Below, piece by piece: positions 10,076 to 20,634 of a stretch of DNA of 64,000 nt. Within the stretch, counting starts at the first letter, position 1, and every line of letters starts with the position of its first letter. The notes beneath the pieces are model-generated. The model made no database searches. It saw only the letters and a list, made by a program, of their open reading frames with translations, and was not told where the DNA came from. The stretch spans positions 43,260,483 through 43,324,482 of the forward strand of contig JAJKFL010000237.1 in assembly GCA_021186555.1 (NCBI GenBank), written 5' to 3'. Both the position numbers and the translations under genes were made by a program. This DNA is from Reticulitermes speratus (lineage: Eukaryota > Arthropoda > Insecta > Blattodea > Rhinotermitidae).

Positions 10076-10552
10076 CGACATGGTCCGGCATAAGACGGCC
10101 AGAACGTGCCTCACTGTTACGTTACACTAAGTACATCAGCTGTCTTGGTGTGCATAATAATAATAATAACAGCGGGGCTCAATGCAGCCCGCAATGCGCC
10201 CTGCGATAGGCAAACCGCCATGGCCGTCCTTGACCCGAGTGGTCACTCCTGTTTGTTTAACGACGTCCTGACCGACAGGTGCGCACAGCCTGTGTCAACA
10301 CACACCGCTGTTGCCAACAGCTCACACTGCATACCATGTGCACGACATGAGGGCGTATGGGGGAGCCCGGACATAGCTCCATTCATTCTTAACATCGGCA
10401 CTAGATGAGGGTCAGTGGTCAGCATCACGACTCCGGCCACTTTCACCCCGGTACCCACTGCAGTCGTGATAGAATTACTGAATAATAAACTGCAAGCGGC
10501 CGTGGCCTAATCAGACGTACTGTCACATGTGGTGTATGGAGGGCCTGAGGGT
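10076..10552. other. unassigned spacer
   Basis: A 100-residue plus-strand frame (10106-10408) begins with a hydrophobic stretch and then shows no recognisable domain. The strand opposite is also open, and I do not support it as a gene. TGTTTGTTTAACGACG near 10250 resembles words at 10553 and 11409. Confidence 0.35.
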
Positions 10553-10775
10553 GTGTTTATTTAACGACGGTATCAGTTGCTAAGATTATGTAGCGTCGGT
10601 ATGAGTATGGGGCATTGGTGGAATAACAGAGAGGGGGAAAAACCTGTCTCAGTGCCACTTTGTCCACCACAAATCTCACATGGACTGACGGTGGGATCGA
10701 ACCCGGGACTCCGCGGTTACAGGCCTGTATCTAACCTGCTGAGCCACGGTAAGGCCCCGCAAAATGTTCATGGCT
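10553..10775 (-). mobile_element. tRNA-derived SINE, family 3, single-copy form
   Basis: On the minus strand, from the right, it has an A-box-like CCGTGGCTCAGCAGG, a B box GGGTTCGATCCC (near 10690-10705), then GTCCATGTGAGATTTGTGG, AAAGTGGCACTGAGACAGG, and a 3' part with ATTCCACCAATGCCCCATAC. That 3' part is the same segment that forms the 91-bp arrays elsewhere, here present once. Left of it lies TTTATTTAACGACGGTATC followed by TATGTAGCGTCG, a word pair I associate with a widespread insect repeat. Confidence 0.75.
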
Positions 10776-11574
10776 ATCTTTTGTGTCTTGGCCCAAATTT
10801 GATCTGGACATCGCACAAGTATCATCAGCCAAGTTACTCGGTTTGACACCACTGTGTTGACACCGTGCTGTCTGGTAGGTGGTTTCGACATAGGGCGTCC
10901 TTCTTCGAGGCAGACATGAGCCATATTGGAAGAGCTGCAGAGGTGCAGGTCCTATGCACATCTTAGGGGGGGGGGGGTACTCTATGCACCCAAATACCCC
11001 CAGCGGCCCTCGCAAAGCGAGACAGCGCACAACACGAGGTGACAGCTGACCACGTGTCACGTCTACGAACAGGTCAAAGGTCAGCATCTCACGTGCAGTC
11101 ACGTGATGATAACAGAAGTAATGCGATCTACTACAGGGGGTGGCCAAACGAACGCTTTACGGCGCGCACTGGGACTAGGATCACGTGACATCACGCAGTT
11201 CAGTCAACTCTAGGGGATGTCCTCGAACTGCAGACCTGTGCAGTTACTGCAGGTGGTGCAAACAGTGCAGACAGCTACCACTCCTAAGAAGGCCAGCCAG
11301 CCACCGGAACGCTGCAACACGACCCGCCTGGTCCACATACGAGCGTGAGAACGGCGCTGCTGTCTGGGACAGGCTTAAAGCAACAGTGACTTACGTCCAT
11401 CATCACAAGATCTGTTTATTTAACGACGATGATTACGGCTAATTACCGTCCAATGGGACAATGATTAAGGCTGCACAAGAAAGCGATCGTGGGCTCATTT
11501 GAAGTACAACACCGGCATCTGAATGGACGGAACAGCTCTACCTGTGCACCCCATGAAGCTGTATCAGCAGTGGA
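10776..11574. other. unassigned spacer with poly-G run
   Basis: A run of 12 G lies at 10966-10977. CTGTTTATTTAACGACG occurs near 11409. No coding segment is supported. Confidence 0.4.
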
Positions 11575-11817
11575 GGTACAGCTCCACTAGTTCTTCATCT
11601 CGGCTGTAGATAGAGTGGTAAGTTTCACGCCTCGGCCGCTTTACCCCGGGAAAAGAGCCTCCGGTACCGATTGAATACGAGACTGGGTAGGCCCCAGAGT
11701 GGGTCTGGACGTTTCGGAGAGGAAACAAATCTGTTGCCCCCGCCGGCAGGCGAACCGCGGCTCCCCGGTTGTTCATCCCGCAGCGTAGTCACTGTACCAA
11801 CTGAGCTATCGCGGCAT
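11575..11817 (-). mobile_element. tRNA-derived SINE, family 2
   Basis: The right end is the complement of a tRNA-like head GCGATAGCTCAGTTGGTAC. The B-box region is diverged (GAACCGCGGC on the plus strand). The body includes GGCCTACCCAGTCTCG and the tail CGGGGTAAAGCGGCCGAGGC. It matches the better preserved copy at 22203-22487. Confidence 0.75.
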
Positions 11818-12188
11818 TTGATTGGAAGCACCGAAAAGACAGTATCAAGACGGGATCTGATAACGTGACCTTCGGGGTACGAAATACACTACTGTTGTAG
11901 CATGGGCAGGGAATGTAGCACGTATGCTGGATGGGGGACCGAGAGGTGTACAAGAAGGTATCTGCACACGATGGCAGAGGCAATGATGTCCTGGGACGTG
12001 ACGCCGTGTAGTTTAGTAAACAGGTTTCGGAGGAAATTCACTCCTCTATTTTCAGGGTAATCTGAAGCTCAAGACAGTGTTCGTCCCCGGTTAGTATCTG
12101 TCTACCAAAGTACACGGCGTCATGCAGCTAAACAGCTCAGCAGTTGCTGTACCTTATCCTGCAGGTAACAATACCTTTTAACCCCTCA

Positions 12189-12214
12189 AAGCCTAGTGGT
12201 AAACCACTAGGCTT
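12189..12214. repeat. perfect 11-bp stem hairpin
   Basis: AAGCCTAGTGG and CCACTAGGCTT are perfect reverse complements around TAAA. The hairpin sits at the junction between the TTAA element end and the SINE head, so it may have formed during the insertion. Confidence 0.7.
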
Positions 12215-12472
12215 AGCATTCATAGCTTAGTCGGTATAGCGACAAGTTACCCGTTGGACGGTTCGGGGCTCGAATCCCGGTGGAGGCGAGATTTTCCGCA
12301 CCCGTCCAGCTTCCTGTACAATGGGTACCGGGTAATTCCCGGGGTTAAAGCGGCCGGTGCGTGGCGTTGACCACCGACGCCCATCTAGCGCCGAGGTTAA
12401 AGAAAGAGTAGAGCTATACCTCTACTCCCGCTCTGTTCCTTCATGGTATGTTGTAAGGTGACCTTTACCTAT
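12215..12472 (+). mobile_element. tRNA-derived SINE, family 2, inserted in the TTAA element
   Basis: The head ATAGCTTAGTCGGTATAGCG, the B box GGCTCGAATCCC (near 12269-12280), the body GGTACCGGGTAATTCCCGGG, and the tail AAAGAAAGAGTAGAGCTATA ending GGTGACCTTTACCT are all present. It interrupts the left terminal part of the surrounding element, so it is younger than that element. Confidence 0.85.
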
Positions 12473-12525
12473 TATAACTTTTACCAGGTTTAACATTCAC
12501 AAATTCTACGTTCTGCCCACACAGT

Positions 12526-14145
12526 GTATTTATGTGTTTTGTGTGGATCTCAGAACAAACAGCGATTATTTCACTGTACAGCATTAACTGACTGGTTTGT
12601 ATAACTGAGACGGAGTGTGTTTACTGCGCGGTACGGACTGTATTTATGTGTTTTGTGTGGATCTCAGAACAAACAGCGATTATTTCACTGTACAGCATTA
12701 ACTGACTGGTTTGTATAACTGAGACGGAGTGTGTTTACTGCGCGGTACGGACTGTATTTGTGTGTTTTGTGTGGATCTCAGAACAAACAGCGATTATTTC
12801 ACTGTACAGCATTAACTGACTGGTTTGTATAACTGAGACGGAGTGTGTTTACTGCGCGGTACGGACTGTATTTATGTGTTTTGTGTGGATCTCAGAACAA
12901 ACAGCGATTATTTCACTGTACAACATTAACTGACTGGTTTGTATAACTGAGACGGAGTGTGTTTACTGCGCGGTACGGACTGTATTTATGTGTTTTGTGT
13001 GGATCTCAGAACAAACAGCGATTATTTCACTGTACAACATTAACTGACTGGTTTGTATAACTGAGACGGAGTGTGTTTTTACTGCGCGGTACGGACTGTA
13101 TTTATGTGTTTTGTGTGGATCTCAGAACAAACAGCGATTATTTCACTGTACAACATTAACTGACTGGTTTGTATAACTGAGACGGAGTGTGTTTACTGCG
13201 CGGTACGGACTGTATTTATGTGTTTTGTGTGGATCTCAGAACAAACAGCGATTATTTCACTGTACAACATTAACTGACTGGTTTGTATAACTGAGACGGA
13301 GTGTGTTTACTGCGCGGTACGGACTGTATTTATGTGTTTTGTGTGGATCTCAGAACAAACAGCGATTATTTTCACTGTACAACATTAACTGACTGGTTTG
13401 TATAACTGAGACGGAGTGTGTTTACTGCGCGGTACGGACTGTATTTATGTGTTTTGTGTGGATCTCAGAACAAACAGCGATTATTTCACTGTACAACATT
13501 AACTGACTGGTTTGTATAACTGAGACGGAGTGTGTTTACTGCGCGGTACGGACTGTATTTATGTGTTTTGTGTGGATCTCAGAACAAACAGCGATTATTT
13601 CACTGTAACAACATTAACTGACTGGTTTGTATAACTGAGACGGAGTGTGTTTACTGCGCGGTACGGACTGTATTTATGTGTTTTGTGTGGATCTCAGAAC
13701 AAACAGCGATTATTTCACTGTTACAACATTAACTGACTGGTTTGTATAACTGAGACGGACGGGTAGTGTTTTGTTTACTGCGCGGTAACGGTGACTGAAT
13801 TTTACGGCTGTATTTATGTTTTGTGTGGATCTCAGAACAAACAGCGATTATTTCACTGTACAACATTAACTGACTGGTTTGTATAACTGAGACGGAGTGT
13901 GTTTACTGCGCGGTACGGACTGTATTTATGTGTTTTGTGTGGATCTCAGAACAAACAGCGATTATTTCACTGTACAACATTAACTGACTGGTTTGTATAA
14001 CTGAGACGGAGTGTGTTTACTGCGCGGTACGGACTGTATTTATGTGTTTTGTGTGGATCTCAGAACAAACAGCGATTATTTCACTGTACAACATTAACTG
14101 ACTGGTTTGTATAACTGAGACGGAGTGTGTTTACTGCGCGGTACG
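12526..14145 (+). repeat. 114-bp tandem array, locus 1, about 14 copies
   Basis: The unit runs GTATTTATGTGTTTTGTGTG, GATCTCAGAACAAACAGCG, ATTATTTCACTGTACA(G/A)CATT, AACTGACTGGTTTGTATAAC, TGAGACGGAGTGTGTTTACT, GCGCGGTACGGACT. The left units have CAGCATT and the later ones CAACATT. One disturbed unit near 13750-13815 carries insertions. The same unit forms three other arrays in this window (27.3, 31.1 and 38.9 kb). Confidence 0.97.
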
Positions 14146-14149
14146 AACT

Positions 14150-14475
14150 GAATCACCAAGTATAATTCTGGCTATTCTTAGCGTCAGCCGTCTGCTACTT
14201 GAATCACTTCTGCACGCCCTCTAGCCAGCTGCCCGTTCAACCATATCAGCGCCCCTCCACGCACGCACACGCACACACACGGCTCATCATAACTTTCGAC
14301 TAATTCTCAGAAGCTATCCGGCTATTTCCCTGCAAGTTCACAAACTTTCTACAAAAGACACAGAAAGAAGTAAAGCTGTCCCTGAGCGTAAGTACAAACA
14401 AGCCACAAAGACGAGGTGGGGAAGATGCACTATAGCTCCACGCATTCTAACCCGGCACCAGAGGTATACCAACGC
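14150..14475. other. spacer between arrays
   Basis: It contains a short CACGCACACGCACACACAC simple repeat near 14260 and no recognisable gene. Confidence 0.4.
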
Positions 14476-15308
14476 CGTCTGGACAGCCTTTATGGACCGA
14501 ACTGCATGCAAGTATACTTGTCTAGACAGCCTTTATGGACCGAACTGCATGCAAGTATACTTGTCTAGACAGCCTTTATGGACCGAACTGCATGCAAGTA
14601 TACTTGTCTAGACAGCCTTTATGGACCGAACTGCATGCAAGTATACTTGTCTAGACAGCCTTTATGGACCGAACTGCATGCAAGTATACTTGTCTGGACA
14701 GCCTTTATGGACCGAACTGCATGCAAGTATACTTGTCTAGACAGCCTTTATGGACCGAACTGCATGCAAGTATACTTGTCTAGACAGCCTTTATGGACCG
14801 AACTGCATGCAAGTATACTTGTCTAGACAGCCTTTATGGACCGAACTGCATGCAAGTATACTTGTCTAGACAGCCTTTATGGACCGAACTGCATGCAAGT
14901 ATACTTGTCTGGACAGCCTTTATGGACCGAACTGCATGCAAGTATACTTGTCTGGACAGACTTTATGGACCGAACTGCATGCAAGTATACTTGTCTAGAC
15001 AGCCTTTATGGACCGAACTGCATGCAAGTATACTTGTCTAGACAGCCTTTATGGACCGAACTGCATGCAAGTATACTTGTCTAGACAGCCTTTATGGACC
15101 GAACTGCATGCAAGTATACTTGTCTAGACAGCCTTTATGGACCGAACTGCATGCAAGTATACTTGTCTAGACAGCCTTTATGGACCGAACTGCATGCAAG
15201 TATACTTGTCTAGACAGCCTTTATGGACCGAACTGCATGCAAGTATACTTGTCTAGACAGCCTTTATGGACCGAACTGCATGCAAGTATACTTGTCTAGA
15301 CAGCCTTC
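14476..15308 (+). repeat. 43-bp tandem array, about 19 copies
   Basis: The unit is TAGACAGCCTTTATGGACCG followed by AACTGCATGCAAGTATACTTGTC. It holds two palindromes, TGCATGCA and AAGTATACTT. Copies are nearly identical, differing mainly at TCT(A/G)GACAG, so the expansion is recent. The 82-residue frames here are artefacts. Confidence 0.97.
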
Positions 15309-15714
15309 ACTTACGTCTGTTTGATGCGTTTTAAGCCTTATTAGGCTTTGTTTTGTTTACAGTTCAAAGAAATGCCTTAAGATTTGTTGCAGCCTGACCT
15401 GCGTACTGTCCGAATTGAATCAAAATTATAAAACCGAATTCAATTCAAGAAATAGGAAAGATAAAATAAGACTATTCAATTTTTACTACAATAAACTAAG
15501 GAAGGCACAATTTCATCATTCTATCATTTCGCAATAAAACAACTTGACACCTAACACAGTGCAATACACTCGACCGTATTAACACAACTACAGAAGCAGC
15601 AAACAGTTTTACGTTACACAAAATGAAGGCTGTAATTACGTGATGTTAATACAATAATGTAATTGTAAAAGTAATTTGTAATTCCATAGCAATGAGAACT
15701 ACAAGTCAGTTCTA
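15309..15714. other. AT-rich spacer, nothing recognised
   Basis: The composition is AT-rich with no repeat and no credible frame. Confidence 0.4.
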
Positions 15715-15741
15715 AAGGTTCTGACGACCGTATGTACCATT

Positions 15742-16039
15742 GAGAACTAATGGGTTTGTGGACTTCGTACATCGTCCGGAAATCTAAAGTAACTAGATAA
15801 CACGACGTTTCGGAAACTGGATCTGCTTCCGTCCTCAGGTTAAGAGGGAGGGTCCCTTACATAGAGCTAACCTCAATCACGTGATTGAGTTAGATCTATG
15901 TAAGGGACCCAACACAGTAGGTGTCTCCCTCCCCCTTAACCTGAGGACGGAAACAGATCCAGTTTCCGAAACGTCGTGTTATCTAGTTATTTTAGATTTC
16001 CGGACGTTGGACAAAGCCCACAAACCCATTAGTTCTCAG
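15742..16039. mobile_element. palindromic fold-back element with two hammerhead-like motifs
   Basis: The left arm (GAGAACTAATGGGTTTGTGG onward) is the imperfect reverse complement of the right arm, ending CACAAACCCATTAGTTCTC. The centre is the perfect 18-base palindrome CTCAATCACGTGATTGAG. Each arm has a CTGAGGA core, one extra C, a 6-bp stem II (GGAAAC with GTTTCC on the right, 15949-15967; GGAAGC with GTTTCC using a G-U pair on the left) and GAAACGTCGT. A shortened third copy lacking the motifs lies at 62300-62420. Confidence 0.7.
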
Positions 16040-16082
16040 AACTTCAAACTGTCCACCACTGACCTTGCACACATTTGTGCCT

Positions 16083-16115
16083 GATGTTGACCCCGACGGG
16101 TCGAAACATGTAGCG
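16083..16115 (+). ncRNA. hammerhead-like motif, decayed
   Basis: CTGATGT, T, then a 5-bp stem II GACCC with GGGTC, GAAAC, AT, GTA. ACATGT is a palindrome. The last core base is T where A is expected, and stem I is only about 3 bp. Stem II differs completely from other copies while staying paired, which supports a conserved RNA fold in the family. Confidence 0.4.
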
Positions 16116-16185
16116 ATTTACATAAAGACAGCGTCTTCAAATGAATTCGTGCATGGCTGCATTCACTGTCGCACTTTAGTTAAAA

Positions 16186-17170
16186 ACACACCACAGCCCT
16201 TAAAGTACTCAGTTTAAGACTCGCGCCCATGCAGCAAGCCCTCAAAGTACTCAGTTTAAAATCGCGCCATGCAGCAAGCCTCAAAGTACTCAGTTAAGAT
16301 CGCGCATGCAGCAAGCCCTCAAAGTACTCATTTAAGATCGCGCCATGCAGCAAGCCCTCAAAGTACTCAGTTTTAAAACTCGCGCCATGCAGCAAGCCCT
16401 CAAAGTACTCAGTTTAACAATCGCGCCATGCAGCAAGCCCTCAAAGTACTCAGTTTAACAATCGCGCCATGCAGCAAGCCCTCAAAGTACTCAGTTTAAC
16501 AATCGCGCCATGCAGCAAGCCCTCAAAGTACTCAGTTTAACAATCGCGCCATGCAGCAAGCCCTCAAAGTACTCAGTTAACATCGCGCCATGCAGCAAGC
16601 CTCAAAGTACTCAGTTAACAATCGCGCCAGCAGCAAGCCCTCAAAGTACTCAGTTTAACAATCGCGCCATGCAGCAAGCCCTCAAAGTACTCAGTTTAAC
16701 AATCGCGCCATGCAGCAAGCCCTCAAAGTACTCAGTTTAACAATCGCGCCATGCAGCAAGCCCTCAAAGTACTCAGTTTAACAATCGCGCCATGCAGCAA
16801 GCCCTCAAAGTACTCAGTTTAACAATCGCGCCACGCAGCAAGCCCTCAAAGTACTCAGTTTAACAATCGCGCCATGCAGCAAGCCCTCAAAGTACTCAGT
16901 TTAACAATCGCGCCATGCAGCAAGCCCTCAAAGTACTCAGTTTAACAATCGCGCCATGCAGCAAGCCCTCAAAGTACTCAGTTTAAAATCGCGCCATGCA
17001 GCAAGCCCTCAAGTACTCAGTTTAACAACCGCCATGCAGCAAGCCCTCAAGTACTCAGTTTAACAATCGCGCCAGCAGCAAGCCCTCAAAGTACTCAGTT
17101 TAACATCGCGCCAGCAGCAAACCTCAAAGTCTCAGTTTAACACTCGCGCCAGCAGCAAGCCCTCAAGTAC
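16186..17170 (+). repeat. 41-bp tandem array, about 24 copies
   Basis: The unit is AACAATCGCGCCATGCAGCA followed by AGCCCTCAAAGTACTCAGTTT. The central units are nearly identical; the first five and last six carry scattered single-base deletions. The 76-residue frame in the middle is an artefact. Confidence 0.95.
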
Positions 17171-17261
17171 ATCAATCAAAATTCAGCCAAAATGCTCAAC
17201 TACTTTCCTCTGCTGCTTACACCATATACACGTATCATAACGTTACCTAATTCACCTTGCC

Positions 17262-17312
17262 TCCAGCCTACCTTTACCAGAAGGACGAGCGGCACGCCTG
17301 CGAAACTTCACA
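17262..17312 (-). repeat. fragment of a dispersed block shared with 37.7, 51.5 and 59.0 kb
   Basis: TTTACCAGAAGGACGAGCGG resembles the CTTACCAGAAGGACAAGCGG block that closes two 91-bp arrays. Read on the minus strand the copies give a similar short peptide-like pattern (SP.C.SGKS), but no gene can be defined. Confidence 0.4.
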
Positions 17313-17372
17313 GCAGTAAATTTTTTCTCCCCCTATATAATAAATAATATACAATAAAAGAAGAAAGGCTAA

Positions 17373-17606
17373 CTGATTGGTCACATCTTGCGTAGAAACT
17401 GCCTTCTGAAACATGTGATTGAAGGAAAGTTAGAGGGAAGGATAGAAATGACGGGAAGACGAGGGAGAAGACGTAAGCAGCTACTGGATGACCTTAAGGA
17501 AAAGAGAAGATACTGTAAATTGAAAGAGGAAACACTAGATCGCACTGTGTGGAGAACTCGCTTTGGAAGAGGCTACGGACCTGTCGTAAGACAGTCTACA
17601 GAATGA
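17373..17606 (+). pseudogene. LINE reverse-transcriptase C terminus
   Basis: An open stretch from LIGHILRRNCLLKHVIEGK through TGRRGRRRKQLLDDL to FGRGYGPVVRQSTE and a TGA stop (17604-17606) is the C-terminal end of an insect non-LTR retrotransposon protein. The first readable block (IGH.LR) is the conserved region after the polymerase domain, followed by the basic RRGRRRKQ segment. There is an in-frame TAA just upstream (17370), and the endonuclease and catalytic parts are missing, so this is a 5'-truncated insertion, as is usual for LINEs. The stop is followed at once by a GAAT simple repeat, the expected type of 3' tail. The family name is from memory. Confidence 0.8.
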
Positions 17607-17705
17607 AGATGAATGAATGAATGAATGAATGAATGAATGAATAATAATAATAATGATAATAACTAATATTTCTCACTACGCCTTCATCATCATCATCATC
17701 GCCAT
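17607..17705 (+). repeat. microsatellite tail: (GAAT)n, (AAT)n, (ATC)n
   Basis: GAATGAATGAATGAATGAAT follows the LINE stop, then AATAATAATAATGATAATAA and CATCATCATCATC. The first block is probably the LINE 3' tail. Confidence 0.85.
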
Positions 17706-17789
17706 CACCTTCTTCTTCCTCTTCTACACGAATTCGATTTATAAAAAAATCAGATGTGAGGATCTCCTGGGTATAATTAAGGCAGAAAG

Positions 17790-18480
17790 AAAACACCTTC
17801 CACTTGCGCTCTTAACACCTTCCACTTGCGCTCCTAACACCTTCCACTTGTGCTCCTAACACCTTCCACTTGCGCTCCTAACACCTTCCACTTGCGCTCC
17901 TAACACCTTCCACTTGCGCTCCTAACACCTTCCACTTGCGCTCTTAACACCTTCCACTAGCGCTCCTAACACCTTCCACTTGCGCTCCTAACACCTTCCA
18001 CTTGCGCTCCTAACACCTTCCACTTGCGCTCCTAACACCTTCCACTTGTGCTCCTAACACCTTCCACTTGCGCTCCTAACACCTTCCACTTGCGCTCCTA
18101 ACACCTTCCACTTGTGCTCCTAACACCTTCCACTTGCGCTCCTAACACCTTCCACTTGCGCTCCTAACACCTTCCACTTGCGCTCCTAACACCTTCCACT
18201 TGCGCTCCTAACACCTTCCACTTGCGCTCCTAACAACTTCCACTTGCGCTCCTAACACCTTCCACTTGCGCTCCTAACACCTTCCACTTGCGCTCTTAAC
18301 ACCTTCCACTTGCGCTCTTAACACCTTCCACTTGCGCTCCTAACACCTTCCACTTGCGCTCCTAACACCTTCCACTTGCGCTCCTAACACCTTCCACTTG
18401 CGCTCCTAACACCTTCCACTTGCGCTCCTAACACCTTCCACTTGCGCTCCTGACAACTTCCACTTGCGCTCCTGACAACG
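17790..18480 (+). repeat. 22-bp tandem array, about 31 copies
   Basis: The unit is ACCTTCCACTTGCGCTCCTAAC is split here as ACCTTCCACTTG plus CGCTCCTAAC. Variants are CTC(C/T)TAAC and TTG(C/T)GCTC. The last two units change to CTGACAACTTC. It is very homogeneous. Confidence 0.96.
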
Positions 18481-18981
18481 TGCACAGCCACGACCTTTTA
18501 GCCATTCGCCCTTTCTCTTATTTGCACACAGAATTACGTAACCGTTTTCCTCTCGAAGCGCACCATTAGTCAAGACGGGACATCAGCAACGAAGCATACG
18601 AAAGCAGTTGTGAAACCGTACGAAGCGAATAAATCACCAAGGTGAGTCGGCGAAGTAAAACAAACACAACGACCTTGCTTACGCGACCGTTTCGTCATCT
18701 CGCTGCAGGACTGCCTGACCACAAGCACGCACTGTGGGCGACACGGCGTAGCCACAGGCGTCTGAACGCACCTTGACATGTTCCTGATATTCAGACGGCC
18801 TGCAGGCTAAAGTTGCCAAGTGGACGCACATACATGACGCGGTGGCGAGAAACGCACAAAGTGCGTGTACGTACACACCTCTGTAGTTCCGATATTGCGA
18901 TACGTGCTTCGGTTGTAACCCCACACCTTAAGGCAGCCCAGTTGATTGCGCGTAAATCGTACAGTTTTACACTGCCACTTG
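18481..18981. other. spacer, no gene supported
   Basis: Several overlapping short frames exist on both strands (60-105 residues) without a recognisable domain. Confidence 0.35.
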
Positions 18982-19455
18982 TCTGGCGTCCCCCGCTTAT
19001 TCGACAGGTTAGGGACCACAGCATTGTCGAAAACCGGAAATCGTCGAAATGCGGAACAAATGCATTTTGGCCACCGAAAAATGTAAATAACGCACTATAT
19101 ATATATCACTTATATAAACAGACTGAATGAAAAGATGGCGCTGAGTCGATTGAGAAAAAAGCAGGTCGTGGAAAGTCGTGGAAACATGACGAAATAGGTC
19201 GAAAGAGCGGAGCACGCGTCGAATGTATGGGTTCTGGTTATAATTGAAAAGGGTCGAAAGAGCGGAGCACGCGTCGAATGTATGGGTTCTGGTTATAATT
19301 GAAAAGGGTCGAAAGAGCGGACAACGCGTCGAATGTATGAGTTCTGGTTATAATTGAAAAGGGCCGAAAGAGCGGACAACGCGTCGAATGTAATGAGTTC
19401 TGGTTATAATTGAAAGGGTCGAAAGAGCGGATCGTCGAAAAGCGGGGGACGTCTG
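18982..19455. mobile_element. pogo/Tigger-like non-autonomous DNA element
   Basis: The left end TCTGGCGTCCCCCGCTTATTCGAC (shown as TCTGGCGTCCCCCGCT plus TATTCGAC, 18982-19004) mirrors the right end GTCGAAAAGCGGGGGACGTC plus TG (19434-19455). Ends of the form CAG.CGTCCCCCGCTTTTCGA resemble pogo/Tigger termini, and TA follows the right end. The interior repeats GTCGAAA words and carries a 55-bp array. There is no transposase. Confidence 0.5.
19197..19437 (+). repeat. 55-bp tandem array, about 4.4 copies
   Basis: The unit begins GGTCGAAAGAGCGGAGCACG and continues CGTCGAATGTATGGGTTCTG and GTTATAATTGAAAAG. The units differ at AGCAC/ACAAC and ATGGG/ATGAG. It lies just inside the right inverted repeat of the pogo-like element. 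Confidence 0.92.
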
Positions 19456-20096
19456 TACACAAGTCACACAAAACTACAAATTCTTACACATATAACGTCT
19501 GTACACAAGTCACACAAAACTACAAATTCTTACACATATAACGTCTGTACACAAGTCACACAAAACTACAAATTCTTACACATATAACGTCTGTACACAA
19601 GTCACACAAAACTACAAATTCTTACACATATAACGTCTGTACACAAGTCACACAAAACTACAAATTCTTACACATATAACGTCTGTACACAAGTCACACA
19701 AAACTACAAATTCTTACACATATAACGTCTGTACACAAGTCACACAAAACTACAAATTCTTACACATATAACGTCTGTACACAAGTCCACACAAAACTAC
19801 AAATTCTTACACATATAACGTCTGTACACAAGTCACACAAAACTACAAATTCTTACACATATAACGTCTGTACACAAGTCACACAAAACTACAAATTCTT
19901 ACACATATAACGTCTGTACACAAGTCACACAAAACTACAAATTCTTACACATATAACGTCTGTACACAAGTCACACAAAACTACAAATTCTTACACATAT
20001 AACGTCTGTACACAAGTCACACAAAACTACAAATTCTTACACATATAACGTCTGTACACAAGTCACACAAAACTACAAATTCTTACACATATAACA
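19449..20096 (+). repeat. 46-bp tandem array, about 14 copies
   Basis: The unit is ACGTCTGTACACAAGTCACA followed by CAAAACTACAAATTC and TTACACATATA. Its first nine bases are the tip of the pogo-like right terminus plus the flanking TA, so each unit repeats the element-flank junction. Copies are almost identical; one has an extra C near 19787. Confidence 0.96.
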
Positions 20097-20099
20097 CCC

Positions 20100-20622
20100 C
20101 AAATTGCATTTTGCTTGTTTATATCAGCTTCTGCAGCAACTGGATTGTCCTGTTGGCGGTTGTCGTCCTTCTTCTTTTTCTTTGTGTCCAATCACTGAAT
20201 GGCGAACCTTGTTTCTTCTTCTCCCCCCCCCCCCCCCCCGTAAGCCCAGTTTATTTCCTTTGTCTGCTTCTGTCGTTTCTTACGACCGTTTTATGTTTTA
20301 TGATACCTCATTAAACATTTTTATGTGTGATTAAGCAATATGGCGGACATGCTAATGTCTGCCGCTGTTGCTGCCTCGTGTCTCACAATGCTGTTTTAAC
20401 GATGCTGTATCAGTACTCGATGTCAGACAGATTAACAGCGAAGTCTCTTAGAGTATTACAATGTTCGGTACTGCTAACTGAGTTTGGTCGCAACTTGCTA
20501 ACAGCCTGGCGTAAGAGCGGAGTGTGTGGTCATGGGGCAGGGACACGAAAGGAGAGAGAACTGCCGGCAGCACCATCGCGTCTCTTTCTGAAAACATGCC
20601 TTTGTGTTTTTCACTTCAGTAC
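20100..20622. other. spacer with poly-C run and repeat fragment
   Basis: It has a 17-base C run at 20223-20239. TTTTAACGATGCTGTATCAG near 20394 resembles the TTTAACGACG repeat word seen at 10553. No coding region is supported; the 135-residue frame runs into the SINE. Confidence 0.4.
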
Positions 20623-20634
20623 TTCAACTTTATT

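Larger units (their letters stand above)
12178..14190 (+). mobile_element. TTAA-bounded non-autonomous element with 114-bp array
   Basis: A TTAA (12178-12181) is followed by CCCCTCAAAGCCTAGTGGTAA. This matches the terminus CCCTGTAAAGCCCGGTGGTAA seen, reversed, at 32100-32137. A family-2 SINE then interrupts it, and the internal flank resumes at about 12473 with TTTACCAGGTTTAACATTCAC and CTACGTTCTGCCCACACAGTG. After the array the other subterminal sequence (TATAATTCTGGCTATTCTTA) appears at about 14158, but no right-hand TTAA is recognisable. A TTAA target is typical of the piggyBac superfamily; that assignment is inferred from the ends only. Confidence 0.55.
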
